From an uncultured Pseudomonadota bacterium (GTDB lineage Bacteria; Pseudomonadota; Gammaproteobacteria; Steroidobacterales; Steroidobacteraceae), in the NCBI GenBank assembly GCA_903884235.1, contig CAISEB010000018.1, positions 1 through 64,000 on the forward strand: DNA of 64,000 nt. Reading direction: 5' to 3'. Made by a program: the position numbers and the translations under genes. Below, in pieces: positions 18,158 through 26,535 of this stretch (its first letter is position 1; every line of letters starts with the position of its first letter). The notes under the pieces are model-generated. The model searched no databases and was not told where the DNA came from. It was given only the letters and a program-made list of their open reading frames with translations.

Positions 18158-19440
18158 GTCGGGGCTCCCCTCACGCGCCGTTGCTTGCCGGACGCGGGCA
18201 CCAAGGCCATCTCCTCCAGCTCGATCGACGGGGGTTCCGCGCCCAGCGATCGGGCCAGCCTCGTGCATTCATCGACGAGGTGCCGGGCATCGGCCCCGGC
18301 AACGGTCGGTCGCAGGCGGATGACCCATGCGCCGCGCTCGTGCTCGGCCAGCTCGAAATCCTCGAGTGGTGCGACGGTGCGCACGATCAGGCGGGTCAGT
18401 AGGTCGGGGAACACCGGCACGTCCGTTCCGTTCGTTCCGCGCAACCAGAGCACGTCATCGAGGCGGCCGTCCACGGCCTCGAGCGCGGTCGCGGCCCGTC
18501 CGCAGGGGCACGGCGTCGCGCGCAAGCGGAGCACGTCATTGAGGCGGTAGCGGATGACCGGCTGGCTGCGGCGCCAGAGATCCGTGACGATCGGCACGAA
18601 CCTGGAGTGCGCGGCGTCCTGCCACTCGCGCTCGACGAGCAGGAACGGCTCGTTCAGGTGGATCGTGCCGTGCTCGCAGGAGATCCCGAGCAACCCCTCG
18701 GTCGCCTGGTAAATCTGCTCGATCGGCACGCCAAAACGTCTTTCCAGCGCGGCGCGATCCAGGTCGTCGAGCACCTCGGCGACCGAGATCACCCGTTTCG
18801 GCCGCAGGCGGGATTCGGTCTCGCCCAGCAGCCGGAGCGTGCGGGCCGGGGCGACGAGCACCGTCGGCGCAAATACGCGCACCTCCTCGCACAGGTCCGT
18901 CCAGCGGCGCGACTGGTCGAAAAATCGAAAGGTCACGCGCAATGCGCCGACGGTGTCGTAGAGCGGCCCCCCGGCCCGGAACACGAACGCCACCCGCTCG
19001 CGACTCGCAAGTCCTCCGCGGAGCAGCTTGGCCAGCAGGGTCCCGGCCCATTGCGCGCGCTCCCGGCCGCTGACCAGGAAGATCCCACGGCTACCCGACG
19101 TGCCGGTGGACAGGCCCACGGTGATGCCGCGCCACGACGCGCGGAAATCGCGCGTCCGTTCCGCTTCGAGCGCGATTCGAGAGACTTCGGCAAGCGGGGC
19201 CCCGAGCGTGTTGATCGTGTCGAACTGCGCCATCCAGCTCGACTTGGTCATGACGGGCCATTCACCGAACGGCACCTGCCGCAATCCCCGATAGAAGGGC
19301 GATTCCGCCGTCACCTGGCGCAGGAACTGCTGCAACCAGCGCGACTGGAGCGCCTCCAGTCGCGACGTGCTCGTTAGCCTGTCGACCCGGCGCGCCCGGG
19401 CATAGGCGGCGAGGAACGTTCCTGCGTCGTGCCAGCTCAT
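18145..19440 (-). CDS. Adenylate-forming enzyme, F390-synthetase / phenylacetate-CoA ligase-like
   Basis: A 431-residue member of the adenylate-forming superfamily in the compact form related to coenzyme F390 synthetase and PaaK. The phosphate-binding loop is STGTSGSRG (111-119). IYQATEGLLGISCEHG supplies the ATE-like motif, and VIRYRLNDVLRLR the Tyr-x-x-x-Asp region. CPCGR is a Cys pair also seen in PaaK-type enzymes. It should activate a carboxylate as acyl-AMP for transfer to CoA, an amine or an intramolecular nucleophile. The ATG at 19440 overlaps the stop of the MBL gene (ATGA). In ole pathways the adenylating enzyme (OleC) forms a beta-lactone from a beta-hydroxy acid; this protein is from a different branch, so such a role is only a hypothesis. 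Confidence 0.8.
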   Translation of the reverse strand: MSWHDAGTFLAAYARARRVDRLTSTSRLEALQSRWLQQFLRQVTAESPFYRGLRQVPFGEWPVMTKSSWMAQFDTINTLGAPLAEVSRIALEAERTRDFRASWRGITVGLSTGTSGSRGIFLVSGRERAQWAGTLLAKLLRGGLASRERVAFVFRAGGPLYDTVGALRVTFRFFDQSRRWTDLCEEVRVFAPTVLVAPARTLRLLGETESRLRPKRVISVAEVLDDLDRAALERRFGVPIEQIYQATEGLLGISCEHGTIHLNEPFLLVEREWQDAAHSRFVPIVTDLWRRSQPVIRYRLNDVLRLRATPCPCGRAATALEAVDGRLDDVLWLRGTNGTDVPVFPDLLTRLIVRTVAPLEDFELAEHERGAWVIRLRPTVAGADARHLVDECTRLARSLGAEPPSIELEEMALVPASGKQRRVRGAPTCVS

Positions 19441-20270
19441 CGGCGGGCCTCGCGGCAATGTGCCGGCACCAACCTGACCGGCCCGCCGCGGGCGGCGAGC
19501 GCGTGCAGCGCCGCGAGCGATCGCCGGTAGGCCTCCGTGTCACCCAGCATCCCGGTCGCCCACCGCGGCGGTGGCAGGTTGTCGAGGATCGCCCGGCTGG
19601 ACCAAGCTGCGTCGCCGACCAGGAACACCCACTCGGACGGGCCGCGGAAACACACGCCGAAATGCCCCGTGGCGTGGCCCGGCAGCGGCACCGCGAGCAC
19701 GGAGCCGTCGCCGAACAGGTCGTGCCCGGCGTGGAATGGCGCGAGATCCGGCGACAGACGCTCGACGCCGGATTGATCGTAGAAGTTGATTCGCCGGTCG
19801 ATGTACTGGGGAGCGAGCGCCGGCAGGAGCCCATGGGCAAGCGCCGTCAGCCGGTGGCGGCCATGCAGCTCGTGCCAGGCGGTGCGATCGCACCACACGC
19901 GTGCCGCCGGAAAGTCAGCCAGTGCGCCCACATGGTCCCCATGGAAATGGGAAATGACGACGTGCGCCACCGATGCCGCCTCGATGCCGCGCGCGTGCAG
20001 CTGCGCGGCGGCGGACTGCGAAGGACGCCAGCGCACCGGGGTCACGGCACGGTAGAGCCTCTCGGGCCACCGCCGCGTCGCGTCCATGAAGGCCTGGCCG
20101 TAGCCGGTGTCGAACAGGATCCAGCCATGCCGGGGATGGCGCAGCAGCGCGACGAGCGACGGGAACTCGCATGCACGCCAGCTCGCTCCGATCCGGGATG
20201 ACGCCTCCGGATGCAGGCAGTGCCCTGTTTCGAACAGGTGCCAGTCGAGGGGGATCACGTCGTTCTCCAC
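19437..20270 (-). CDS. Metallo-beta-lactamase-fold hydrolase
   Basis: A 277-residue MBL-fold enzyme with the zinc motif SHFHGDH (107-113). Later ligands are in PLPGHATGH and LVGDAAW, and the final His in VPAHCRE. The layout resembles the AHL-lactonase/quorum-quenching branch (HFHGDHVG, PLPGHATGH), which opens lactones, although thioesterases share the fold. It has no signal peptide and is presumably cytosolic. It overlaps the upstream reductase by 16 bases and the downstream adenylating gene by 4. Where the ole pathway has OleB, this operon has an unrelated MBL hydrolase. It could release the acyl product from a thioester or open a lactone; sequence alone does not decide. Confidence 0.83.
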   Translation of the reverse strand: MENDVIPLDWHLFETGHCLHPEASSRIGASWRACEFPSLVALLRHPRHGWILFDTGYGQAFMDATRRWPERLYRAVTPVRWRPSQSAAAQLHARGIEAASVAHVVISHFHGDHVGALADFPAARVWCDRTAWHELHGRHRLTALAHGLLPALAPQYIDRRINFYDQSGVERLSPDLAPFHAGHDLFGDGSVLAVPLPGHATGHFGVCFRGPSEWVFLVGDAAWSSRAILDNLPPPRWATGMLGDTEAYRRSLAALHALAARGGPVRLVPAHCREARR

Positions 20271-21232
20271 CAGGTCGCGTAACGGTGGAGCCCCTCGTCC
20301 AGGGAGATGCGTGGCGTGTATCCGAGGCGTTGGCGCGCGGCGGCGATCGTCAGTGTCTGCGAGTAGCCGAGCAGCCCGATCCCGTAGCTCGTGACGCGCG
20401 GCTCCGCCGCCGCGCGACGGGCCCGGGCGAGCCCCTCGACGGCCGTCGCGCCGCAGCGGGCGACGAATCGCGGGATGCGGACGTACCGCGTACGCACGCC
20501 GATCGCACCGAACAGCCGGCTGAGCAGATCGTGCACCTGCACGGGCTCGCCGTTGGTGATGTTGAACGCGGCACCCTCGACGTCACGCGGAGCCTTGAGC
20601 GCGAGCCGGACCGAATCGACGACGTTGTCGACGTACGTCACGTCGGTCCACGCCCGTCCGCCGGCCGGCAACGGAAACCATCCGCGCCGCGCGATCGCGA
20701 CCAGACGCGGGACGATCGCCGTATCGCGTGGCCCGAACACCGCACGCGGCCTCAGGATGACCGGACCGAGCCCGCGATGCGCCACTACCCGCGTCTCCGC
20801 GACCCACTTCGTCTCTGCGTAATCGGTGATCCAACGGGACGGAGGGACGAATTCCTCGGCGACGTCGATCTGGTCGCGCCAGCGGAAATAGATGCTCGGC
20901 GAGGAGATGTGGACGAAGCGCCGCACGGACCCGGATGCGTCGGCGGCCGCCAGCAGCCGTTCGGTCGCGACGACGTTCTGGCGCCAGAAGGCGTCGCGCG
21001 GGCCCCAGGGCGAGGCCATCGCCGCGCAGTGCACGATCGCCTCGCATCCCTTCACGAGCACGCTCAGGTCGTCCGTTACGAGATCGGCGGGGATGGCCGC
21101 TGCGCCGGCGGACGTCGCGGCCAGGCGGGACCAGTCGCGGCCCGAGGCCACGACCCGATGGCCGTGCTCCCCGAGCGACGCGGCCACGTGGGATCCGATG
21201 AAGCCGCTGGCGCCAGTGACGAGGACGCGCAT
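20255..21232 (-). CDS. OleD-like NAD(P)-dependent beta-hydroxy acid dehydrogenase
   Basis: A 325-residue extended short-chain dehydrogenase of the 3-beta-HSD/OleD type. It has the nucleotide loop GASGFIG (7-13), catalytic Tyr138 and Lys142 in DYAETKWVAE, and the active-site Ser in HISSPSIYF. The segments AAMASPWGPRDAFWRQNV and TDVTYVDNVVDS closely follow OleD, which reduces the 2-alkyl-3-ketoacid made by OleA to the 3-hydroxy acid. The ATG at 21232 lies two bases after the ketosynthase stop; the upstream in-frame extension shadows that gene. Being next to a KAS III-like enzyme, reduction of its 3-keto product is a well-supported inference. The cofactor (NADH or NADPH) is not obvious. Confidence 0.82.
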   Translation of the reverse strand: MRVLVTGASGFIGSHVAASLGEHGHRVVASGRDWSRLAATSAGAAAIPADLVTDDLSVLVKGCEAIVHCAAMASPWGPRDAFWRQNVVATERLLAAADASGSVRRFVHISSPSIYFRWRDQIDVAEEFVPPSRWITDYAETKWVAETRVVAHRGLGPVILRPRAVFGPRDTAIVPRLVAIARRGWFPLPAGGRAWTDVTYVDNVVDSVRLALKAPRDVEGAAFNITNGEPVQVHDLLSRLFGAIGVRTRYVRIPRFVARCGATAVEGLARARRAAAEPRVTSYGIGLLGYSQTLTIAAARQRLGYTPRISLDEGLHRYATWWRTT

Positions 21233-21234
21233 GA

Positions 21235-22239
21235 TCAGATCCGCAGCACGGCGCCGCCAAGCGACAGGCCAGCACCCGTGCCGATGAGCGCAACGAGGCG
21301 GCCGCTGCGGATCCGGCCATCGCGGCGACCGGCATCGAGTGCCGTCGGGATCGATGCGGAGATCTGGTTGCCGCGCGTGGCGAGCGTCATCACCAGGCGC
21401 TCGACGGGTATCGCGAGCATGCTCGCGAGGTGGGCGATCGCAAGCCCACTTGCCTGATGAGGCACCCACGCGTCGATATCGCCGGGCCGCACGCCGGCGC
21501 GACTGAACAGCGTGTCGATGAACTGCGGCAGCCGATCGGCGGCGAGGCGGTAGGTCGCCTTGCCCTGCATCTCAAAGTACGTGCCGGCCATGAACGCGTC
21601 GAGGTCGTGCCGCGGGTGCAGGCCGGAGCCACCGGCCCGGACCTGGCAGTATTCGGCGCCCTCCGCATATGTCTCGAGGTGGGTTGCGAGCAGGGCTGGT
21701 CCTGATCGGCGTGCTGCGCCGACGACCACCGCGGCAGCACCGTCGCCGAACAATCCGGCCGTCGCAGGGTCGTCGAGGTTGAGGCCCGCCGTCGCGACTT
21801 CGCTCGCGACGAGGAGCACCCGACGGAACCGCCCCGTCGCGATGCATTGCGCGACGAGGTCGAGCGCGACCAGGAAGCCGAGGCAGGTCGCATTCACGTC
21901 GAACGCCGGAATGCCGCGGTCACCGAGGCCGAGGGCGCGCTGGAGGAAGACGGCCGAGCACGGGATGGCCTGGTGCGGCAGGCTGCCGACCGCGATGATC
22001 GCATCGAGTTCCCGAGCCCCGACACCGGCCTCGAGGAGCGCGGCGCGCGCGGCGGTCGCACCCATGGTGATCACGTCCTCGCCCGCCGCCACGAACGACC
22101 GGACGTCGACGCCGGTCCGATCCCGGATCCATCCGGGCCGTTTGCCCAGCCGTCGATCGATCTCCTCGGAAACCACCCGCGTTCCGGGCGTGTGAGTACC
22201 GGTGCCGAGGATCTCCAGCGCAATGTTGTTGGCGTCCAT
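21235..22239 (-). CDS. KAS III-like (FabH/OleA-type) ketosynthase, first gene of the operon
   Basis: A 334-residue thiolase-fold condensing enzyme with the complete KAS III triad: Cys119 in FDVNATCLGF, His261 in VPHQAS and Asn291 in TRGNQISASIP. The glycine-rich GLFGDGAAAVVV is also present. It should form a carbon-carbon bond between an acyl thioester and a malonyl- or second acyl thioester, giving a beta-keto product. It is too short and too isolated for primary FabH of a fab cluster; no acpP, fabD or fabG is nearby. It begins the overlapping operon and is followed by an OleD-like reductase. This supports a specialised role akin to OleA or FabH-like starter enzymes of secondary metabolism. 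A perfect TATAAT lies about 115 bases upstream on its strand. Confidence 0.87.
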   Translation of the reverse strand: MDANNIALEILGTGTHTPGTRVVSEEIDRRLGKRPGWIRDRTGVDVRSFVAAGEDVITMGATAARAALLEAGVGARELDAIIAVGSLPHQAIPCSAVFLQRALGLGDRGIPAFDVNATCLGFLVALDLVAQCIATGRFRRVLLVASEVATAGLNLDDPATAGLFGDGAAAVVVGAARRSGPALLATHLETYAEGAEYCQVRAGGSGLHPRHDLDAFMAGTYFEMQGKATYRLAADRLPQFIDTLFSRAGVRPGDIDAWVPHQASGLAIAHLASMLAIPVERLVMTLATRGNQISASIPTALDAGRRDGRIRSGRLVALIGTGAGLSLGGAVLRI

Positions 22240-22339
22240 CCTGCGTTTCGAAGCTCCGAACCACCAAACGTGCCCCGAGGTTGGGCGGTGTCCCCATCAG
22301 TTGCAAAACAACGTGCGGCGTTCGCGCCGGGCGCCACGA

Positions 22340-22376
22340 CTGGTATCATTAGATTATACTTTGCCAGGAGTCAGGT
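22340..22376 (-). promoter_or_regulatory. Divergent promoter region of the ketosynthase operon and XRE regulator
   Basis: The minus strand carries a perfect -10 hexamer TATAAT (plus-strand attata at 22353-22358) facing the ketosynthase operon, giving a leader of about 105 bases. No good -35 is found 17 bases upstream (TTCATA). On the plus strand, tatcat (22344-22349) or tatact (22355-22360) could serve the XRE gene. The two promoters therefore overlap, and binding of the regulator here could control both directions. Confidence 0.45.
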
Positions 22377-23213
22377 ATGAAAGGCTCTTCGATTCTGGTG
22401 CAGGGCGTGAAGGCCCGGCTGCGTGCCCAGGGCATCACATACCGCGAACTTGCCCAGCAGCTGGGCGTGAGCGAGCCCACGATCAAGCGGGACCTCGCGC
22501 GCGGCAACTTCACGCTGAGTCGGCTTGACGCGATTTGCGAAGTCCTTGGCGTGAGCGTGACGGAGCTGCCGACGGCCCCCGGTACCATCGCGCTGACGGA
22601 ACTGACCGAGCAGCAGGAATTCACGCTGGTCGAGCATCCCCGGCTGCTGCTCGCGACCTACCTGATCATCAACGACTGGACGTTCGACGACATCGTCGCC
22701 ACGTACCAGTTCGACGAGAACTCGCTGATCGATGCGCTGCTCAAGCTAGACCGGATCAAGGTGATCGAGTACCGGCCGCCGCGGCGCATCCGAAAACTCA
22801 CGGCCCGCAACTTCAGCTGGCGCCGGGACGGCGCCGTTCAGGCCTATTTCATCCGCCGCGTGATCCCCGAGTTCTTCGATTCCCGGTTCGATGCGCTTGG
22901 TGATGAGATGCGCTTCGTCGGCGGTCGGCTTTCCTCGGCTTCGATGCTGAGGATCCAGGCATCACTGCGACGCGTCGCTGCGGAATTCGAGCAGTTCGCG
23001 CAGCAGGACGCCCGCCTCCCCATCGGCGACCGTAGCAGCTGCTCGGCGGTACTCGCCTTCCGATCCTGGGAGTACTCTGAGTTCGCAAGGCTGCGTCGGA
23101 CGGAACCATCGCCGGGGCCCGAGCACCAGGGCACGTCGCGCCGACAAGGGTCCGAAGGCCGGATTCCGCCGGGAGTGCGAAATCACACGAGGCCAGCGCG
23201 CGGGACGCGCTAG
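22377..23213 (+). CDS. XRE-type transcriptional regulator divergent to the operon
   Basis: A 278-residue regulator with an N-terminal helix-turn-helix of the XRE/Cro type (ITYRELAQQLGVSEPTIKRD, about 20-39, then a second helix region LSRLDAICEVLGVSV). A long C-terminal part of about 170 residues includes TEQQEFTLVEHPRLLLATYL and WRRDGAVQAYFIRRVIPEFF, perhaps a ligand- or dimer-forming domain. The last 35-40 residues (after FARLRR) are arginine/proline-rich and may be an unusual extension. AGGAG lies six bases before the ATG. It is transcribed away from the ketosynthase gene across a shared promoter region, so it is the obvious candidate regulator of the seven-gene operon. Repressor or activator cannot be decided from sequence. 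Confidence 0.8.
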   Translation: MKGSSILVQGVKARLRAQGITYRELAQQLGVSEPTIKRDLARGNFTLSRLDAICEVLGVSVTELPTAPGTIALTELTEQQEFTLVEHPRLLLATYLIINDWTFDDIVATYQFDENSLIDALLKLDRIKVIEYRPPRRIRKLTARNFSWRRDGAVQAYFIRRVIPEFFDSRFDALGDEMRFVGGRLSSASMLRIQASLRRVAAEFEQFAQQDARLPIGDRSSCSAVLAFRSWEYSEFARLRRTEPSPGPEHQGTSRRQGSEGRIPPGVRNHTRPARGTR

Positions 23214-23445
23214 ACCTCGGCGCCGCCAGGGCTCGCCCTACCGGTCGCCTGTCGCTGACCGCCCCTGCGCCTCCAGGCGCGCGGGACCCGTGAACGGACC
23301 GCGCCTGCGGGCGCCTCGCATGTCGCCACCGCCCGGAACGCCGAACGGCCATTGCGCCTCACCGTGCGGCCAGAACGGCCGCGCGCGTAGTCGCGTGACA
23401 TGCGGATCGTGTGTACTGACCTCGCGTTTGATCGAATGGCGCTCG

Positions 23446-26163
23446 CTATCGGGAGCGGATCGGCCATGGCGTCGCTGCACGCCGCGCGTTCGACCTCAGG
23501 ATGGATGCTGGCGCCGTCCCGACCACCAACGGCGTGTTGGTCGGCACGACTACGAAGGACTGCTGCCCAGCGTAGTACAACGTCTGACCGTCAATGCTGA
23601 TCGTCGAGGCATGATTGTAGTTCGAGCAGCTGGGCGAACTCACGAGTGTCGAGCATGCCGGGTAGTCGGCGATCGTGAAGTAGCCGAGGATCGGCAGGTT
23701 CGCCTGGACCACGGTCGCGTCGAAGACGTAGATGCGTGGCGATGGCGGGTTGGAGCCCGACGAACTGCTGGGGTAACTGAGCGCGTAGATTCGGCTGCCA
23801 TCGGGCGAGATCAGCGCGTCGAGCGGGTAGTAGCCGTCCGTACTCGGAATGACCAGTTGCCCGAGCAGGTTGAAAGAGCCGTCCCGCAGGGCTGCAGCAT
23901 CGAAGACCACCCGATCGCCGGCCTCGCTAAAGGAAAACCGGTAGGAAAACGTCAGTCCGGCGGGATTCACGTGCACCACCGAATCCGCAGCGTCCAGATA
24001 CAGCATGGGCGGTTGCGGAGTGATCGCCGAGGACTGCACGATGAGCAACCGCTCGCCATCCCTGGATCCGGCGAACCACGGGCCAAGGTAGAAGTCGGTC
24101 GCGATTCCGGGCGGTTGCACCACGGTGGCCGTCAGCGTGTCCAGCGTCGCATAGGCGAGGTCCGAGAACGGCGGGTTCGACCTCTCAAGATCAAGCCACG
24201 TGCGACCGTCGTTGGTCGTCGCAAGCCCAAAGCCAAGCGCAGTGAATTCCGGTCCGATCGACCGCAGCTGCGTCACGGACTTCGTCGTGGCCAGCGTCGT
24301 GGGGTCAAGCGTGGCGATGACCCCCGGATTCGCCGTGGACGTCGTCATGGCGATCAGTCGCGTTCCATCGATCGACAATCCGATTTCACCCATCGAAGGG
24401 AACGGGACCGACGTCGCCGACCACGCACCGGACGAGCCACTGGTGAACCGCATGATGCTGTTGGCATCCGTGTTCGCGGCGAAGACCGCCTCGCGCTCCG
24501 CGTCGTAGACCAAGGCGCGGATGTTCGCGCCGGTGGGCGTCGCCGAGTACGGGTGTGAGATCGGGGTGATTGCCGTCACGGTGCGAGTCGACGTCGCGAG
24601 GCCGAGCGCGTTCGAGATGCTCACCACGTGATTGCCTGCGGGGAGCGGGCTGAAGCGCGCCACGATCTCCGTGTCGTTGATCACACTGACGCTCGCCGGC
24701 GAGCTTCCCTGAATCGCGAGTCGCGCGGCCGGGTTGATGATTCTGCTGAATCCCGTCCCACGCAGCACGACTCGAGCCGTCTGCCCGGTGACCTGGGTGT
24801 ACGGCGCGAGCGAAGTGATCTCCGCAAGATGCTTGTCCAGCGTCAGCGTGAAGCTGACGGGCGTCATCGTGACCGACGCGGGCGTCAGGGTGATCGTCGC
24901 GGGATACTGCGTGGCATTGGCCAACGCGGCCGCCTGGCTCGGGTCGATCTGGTAGCCAAGGGACTGCCCGGTGGTGCCCGAGCCCTTGCTGAAGCTGAGC
25001 CACGGAGCGTTCGTCGTCGCGATCCAGCTGACCGCGGGACCCGCGGCGAGCGTCACGGGAACCGAACCAGCAAATGCCGCGGCGGTGCTCTCCGTATCGA
25101 TCGTGACCGTCATGTCCGCCGGGCGGACCAGCCCTGGGCCGACCGTCAGGGCAACCGGCACAAGGATGTCCGCGGATGGATAGGCGCCGTGCACCCGCAA
25201 TGTCGCGGTATAGGATCCGGCCAACAGTCCCGTCGCATTCGCATCGATTCGGAACCCGCCAGAGATCGGCGTCGCCGACAGCCAGCCGGACGCGGCGCCG
25301 GCCGGATATTCCGGTGCTGTGCTCACCTGCGGATTCCAGGATGGCGGCATCACGGCCAGTGTCGCGGACGTCGACCCGTTCTCGACGGTACTCAGGGTCA
25401 GGCTCGACGGATTCGTCGACATCTGCACGTCGCCACCTGCCGGTGGCGTGACCGTATAGGTGATGGGGATGACGGCGCCCGAGCCGCCGGCGGCCACCGT
25501 GATCGAACCGGCATAGGTACCTGACGGCAACGACGCCAGGTTGACCGTGAAGCTACTCGGCAACGCATTCGAGATCGTGACGAATGCGCCGCCCGCGGTA
25601 ACCGTGACCGACGACGAGGTCGCACCGGACGGCAACTGGATCGTGACGGCCTGCGTCGCACCGGTACCGCTCGCGGAGACTGCCGTGATGCTCGCCGGCG
25701 ATGTCTGCAGCGGCGGATGGACCGTGACCTTGAATGAGATCACGAGCGGGGAATTTCCGATCTGCTGGTTGCACGCCGCGTCCGAACACGCCAGGAGCTT
25801 GAGCTGACCCGAGTACGACCCGCTCGAAAGGCTCGTGTCCGCGGACACGACGGCGGTTGCGGTCACGCCGCTGATGGTGATCGGAATATTCGGCGAAATG
25901 CCCTGACCAGAGACGGTCGCGGCGACGTAGATGGTTCCGGAGTACGTTCCCGAGGCGGTGATCGTCACCGACTGCGGCGGCGTCACGAGGCCCGGATTGA
26001 CATCGAACGTGAGCGATGACTTGTCTGCCGAGAAACTCAGCCCGCCGCCCCCGCCGGATCCACCACCACCACCGCCACCACCGCACGCGCCGAGCCCGAG
26101 GCTCAGGAGGCAGGCGAGCACAACGCCCGTGAGCGAGCGGATTAGCGACAAAGTCTGGAGCAT
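23446..26163 (-). CDS. Large surface lipoprotein with Ig-like repeats and C-terminal propeller-like domain
   Basis: A 905-residue lipoprotein. The signal peptide ends in the lipobox LGAC (Cys27) and is followed by a low-complexity glycine tether of about 15 residues. Repeated Ig-like/BACON-like domains follow (for example STNPSSLTLSTVENGSTSAT and WIATTNAPWLSFSKGSGTTG). An IPT/TIG-like unit begins AEITSLAPYTQVTGQTARVV. The C-terminal 330 residues have repeated short strand motifs (LVYDAEREAVFAANTDANSI, ALISPDGSRIYALSY) like a YncE-type beta-propeller. It has no catalytic motif and probably acts in binding or as an exposed scaffold. Its transcription converges with the XRE gene. The 3' 30 codons are arginine-rich and may be a recent extension. 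The function is unknown. Confidence 0.78.
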   Translation of the reverse strand: MLQTLSLIRSLTGVVLACLLSLGLGACGGGGGGGGSGGGGGLSFSADKSSLTFDVNPGLVTPPQSVTITASGTYSGTIYVAATVSGQGISPNIPITISGVTATAVVSADTSLSSGSYSGQLKLLACSDAACNQQIGNSPLVISFKVTVHPPLQTSPASITAVSASGTGATQAVTIQLPSGATSSSVTVTAGGAFVTISNALPSSFTVNLASLPSGTYAGSITVAAGGSGAVIPITYTVTPPAGGDVQMSTNPSSLTLSTVENGSTSATLAVMPPSWNPQVSTAPEYPAGAASGWLSATPISGGFRIDANATGLLAGSYTATLRVHGAYPSADILVPVALTVGPGLVRPADMTVTIDTESTAAAFAGSVPVTLAAGPAVSWIATTNAPWLSFSKGSGTTGQSLGYQIDPSQAAALANATQYPATITLTPASVTMTPVSFTLTLDKHLAEITSLAPYTQVTGQTARVVLRGTGFSRIINPAARLAIQGSSPASVSVINDTEIVARFSPLPAGNHVVSISNALGLATSTRTVTAITPISHPYSATPTGANIRALVYDAEREAVFAANTDANSIMRFTSGSSGAWSATSVPFPSMGEIGLSIDGTRLIAMTTSTANPGVIATLDPTTLATTKSVTQLRSIGPEFTALGFGLATTNDGRTWLDLERSNPPFSDLAYATLDTLTATVVQPPGIATDFYLGPWFAGSRDGERLLIVQSSAITPQPPMLYLDAADSVVHVNPAGLTFSYRFSFSEAGDRVVFDAAALRDGSFNLLGQLVIPSTDGYYPLDALISPDGSRIYALSYPSSSSGSNPPSPRIYVFDATVVQANLPILGYFTIADYPACSTLVSSPSCSNYNHASTISIDGQTLYYAGQQSFVVVPTNTPLVVGTAPASILRSNARRAATPWPIRSR

Positions 26164-26535
26164 TACGTGCGCTCCCTACGTGAGCGACGCCCTACCTCAT
26201 ATCCGGTGTCGTGGGCCGGTTGGCGATCGACGCGTGCCGGTGATCGGAGGGTCCGGGTGTGACGTCGCCATCGTCGTGGCGAGCAAGTCCCTGACCTCCA
26301 TCAATTACCGCATCCGCCTGCTGCGACTGTCAACCATTCTTGACAGCGTGAGTGCCACGGGCTGCGCGGAGGGCACACCCGTCGGACGCTCGTACCCGGG
26401 ACGTCGGCGCCATGCCCATCACGGGATCGCCGGCGCGGCTTCGAATTCCGGTCGACATTCTGCCCAAGCGCCACGCTGGCGCCCCTCGGCCATCCAGATG
26501 ATAGAGTCGCCCCATCGACCAGCAGGACCGAAGCC
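26164..26535. other. Intergenic, divergent promoters expected
   Basis: About 370 bases between the lipoprotein (minus) and cupin (plus). No coding frame with a domain is seen. The region should carry both promoters, but no convincing -35/-10 pair stands out. A short inverted element (aaccattcttgacagcg near 26332) was noted without support. Confidence 0.4.

Noticed and set aside
14896-22239. Calling the operon an oleABCD olefin cluster
   Set aside because: Only the ketosynthase and the OleD-like reductase correspond; OleB (alpha/beta hydrolase) and OleC are absent.
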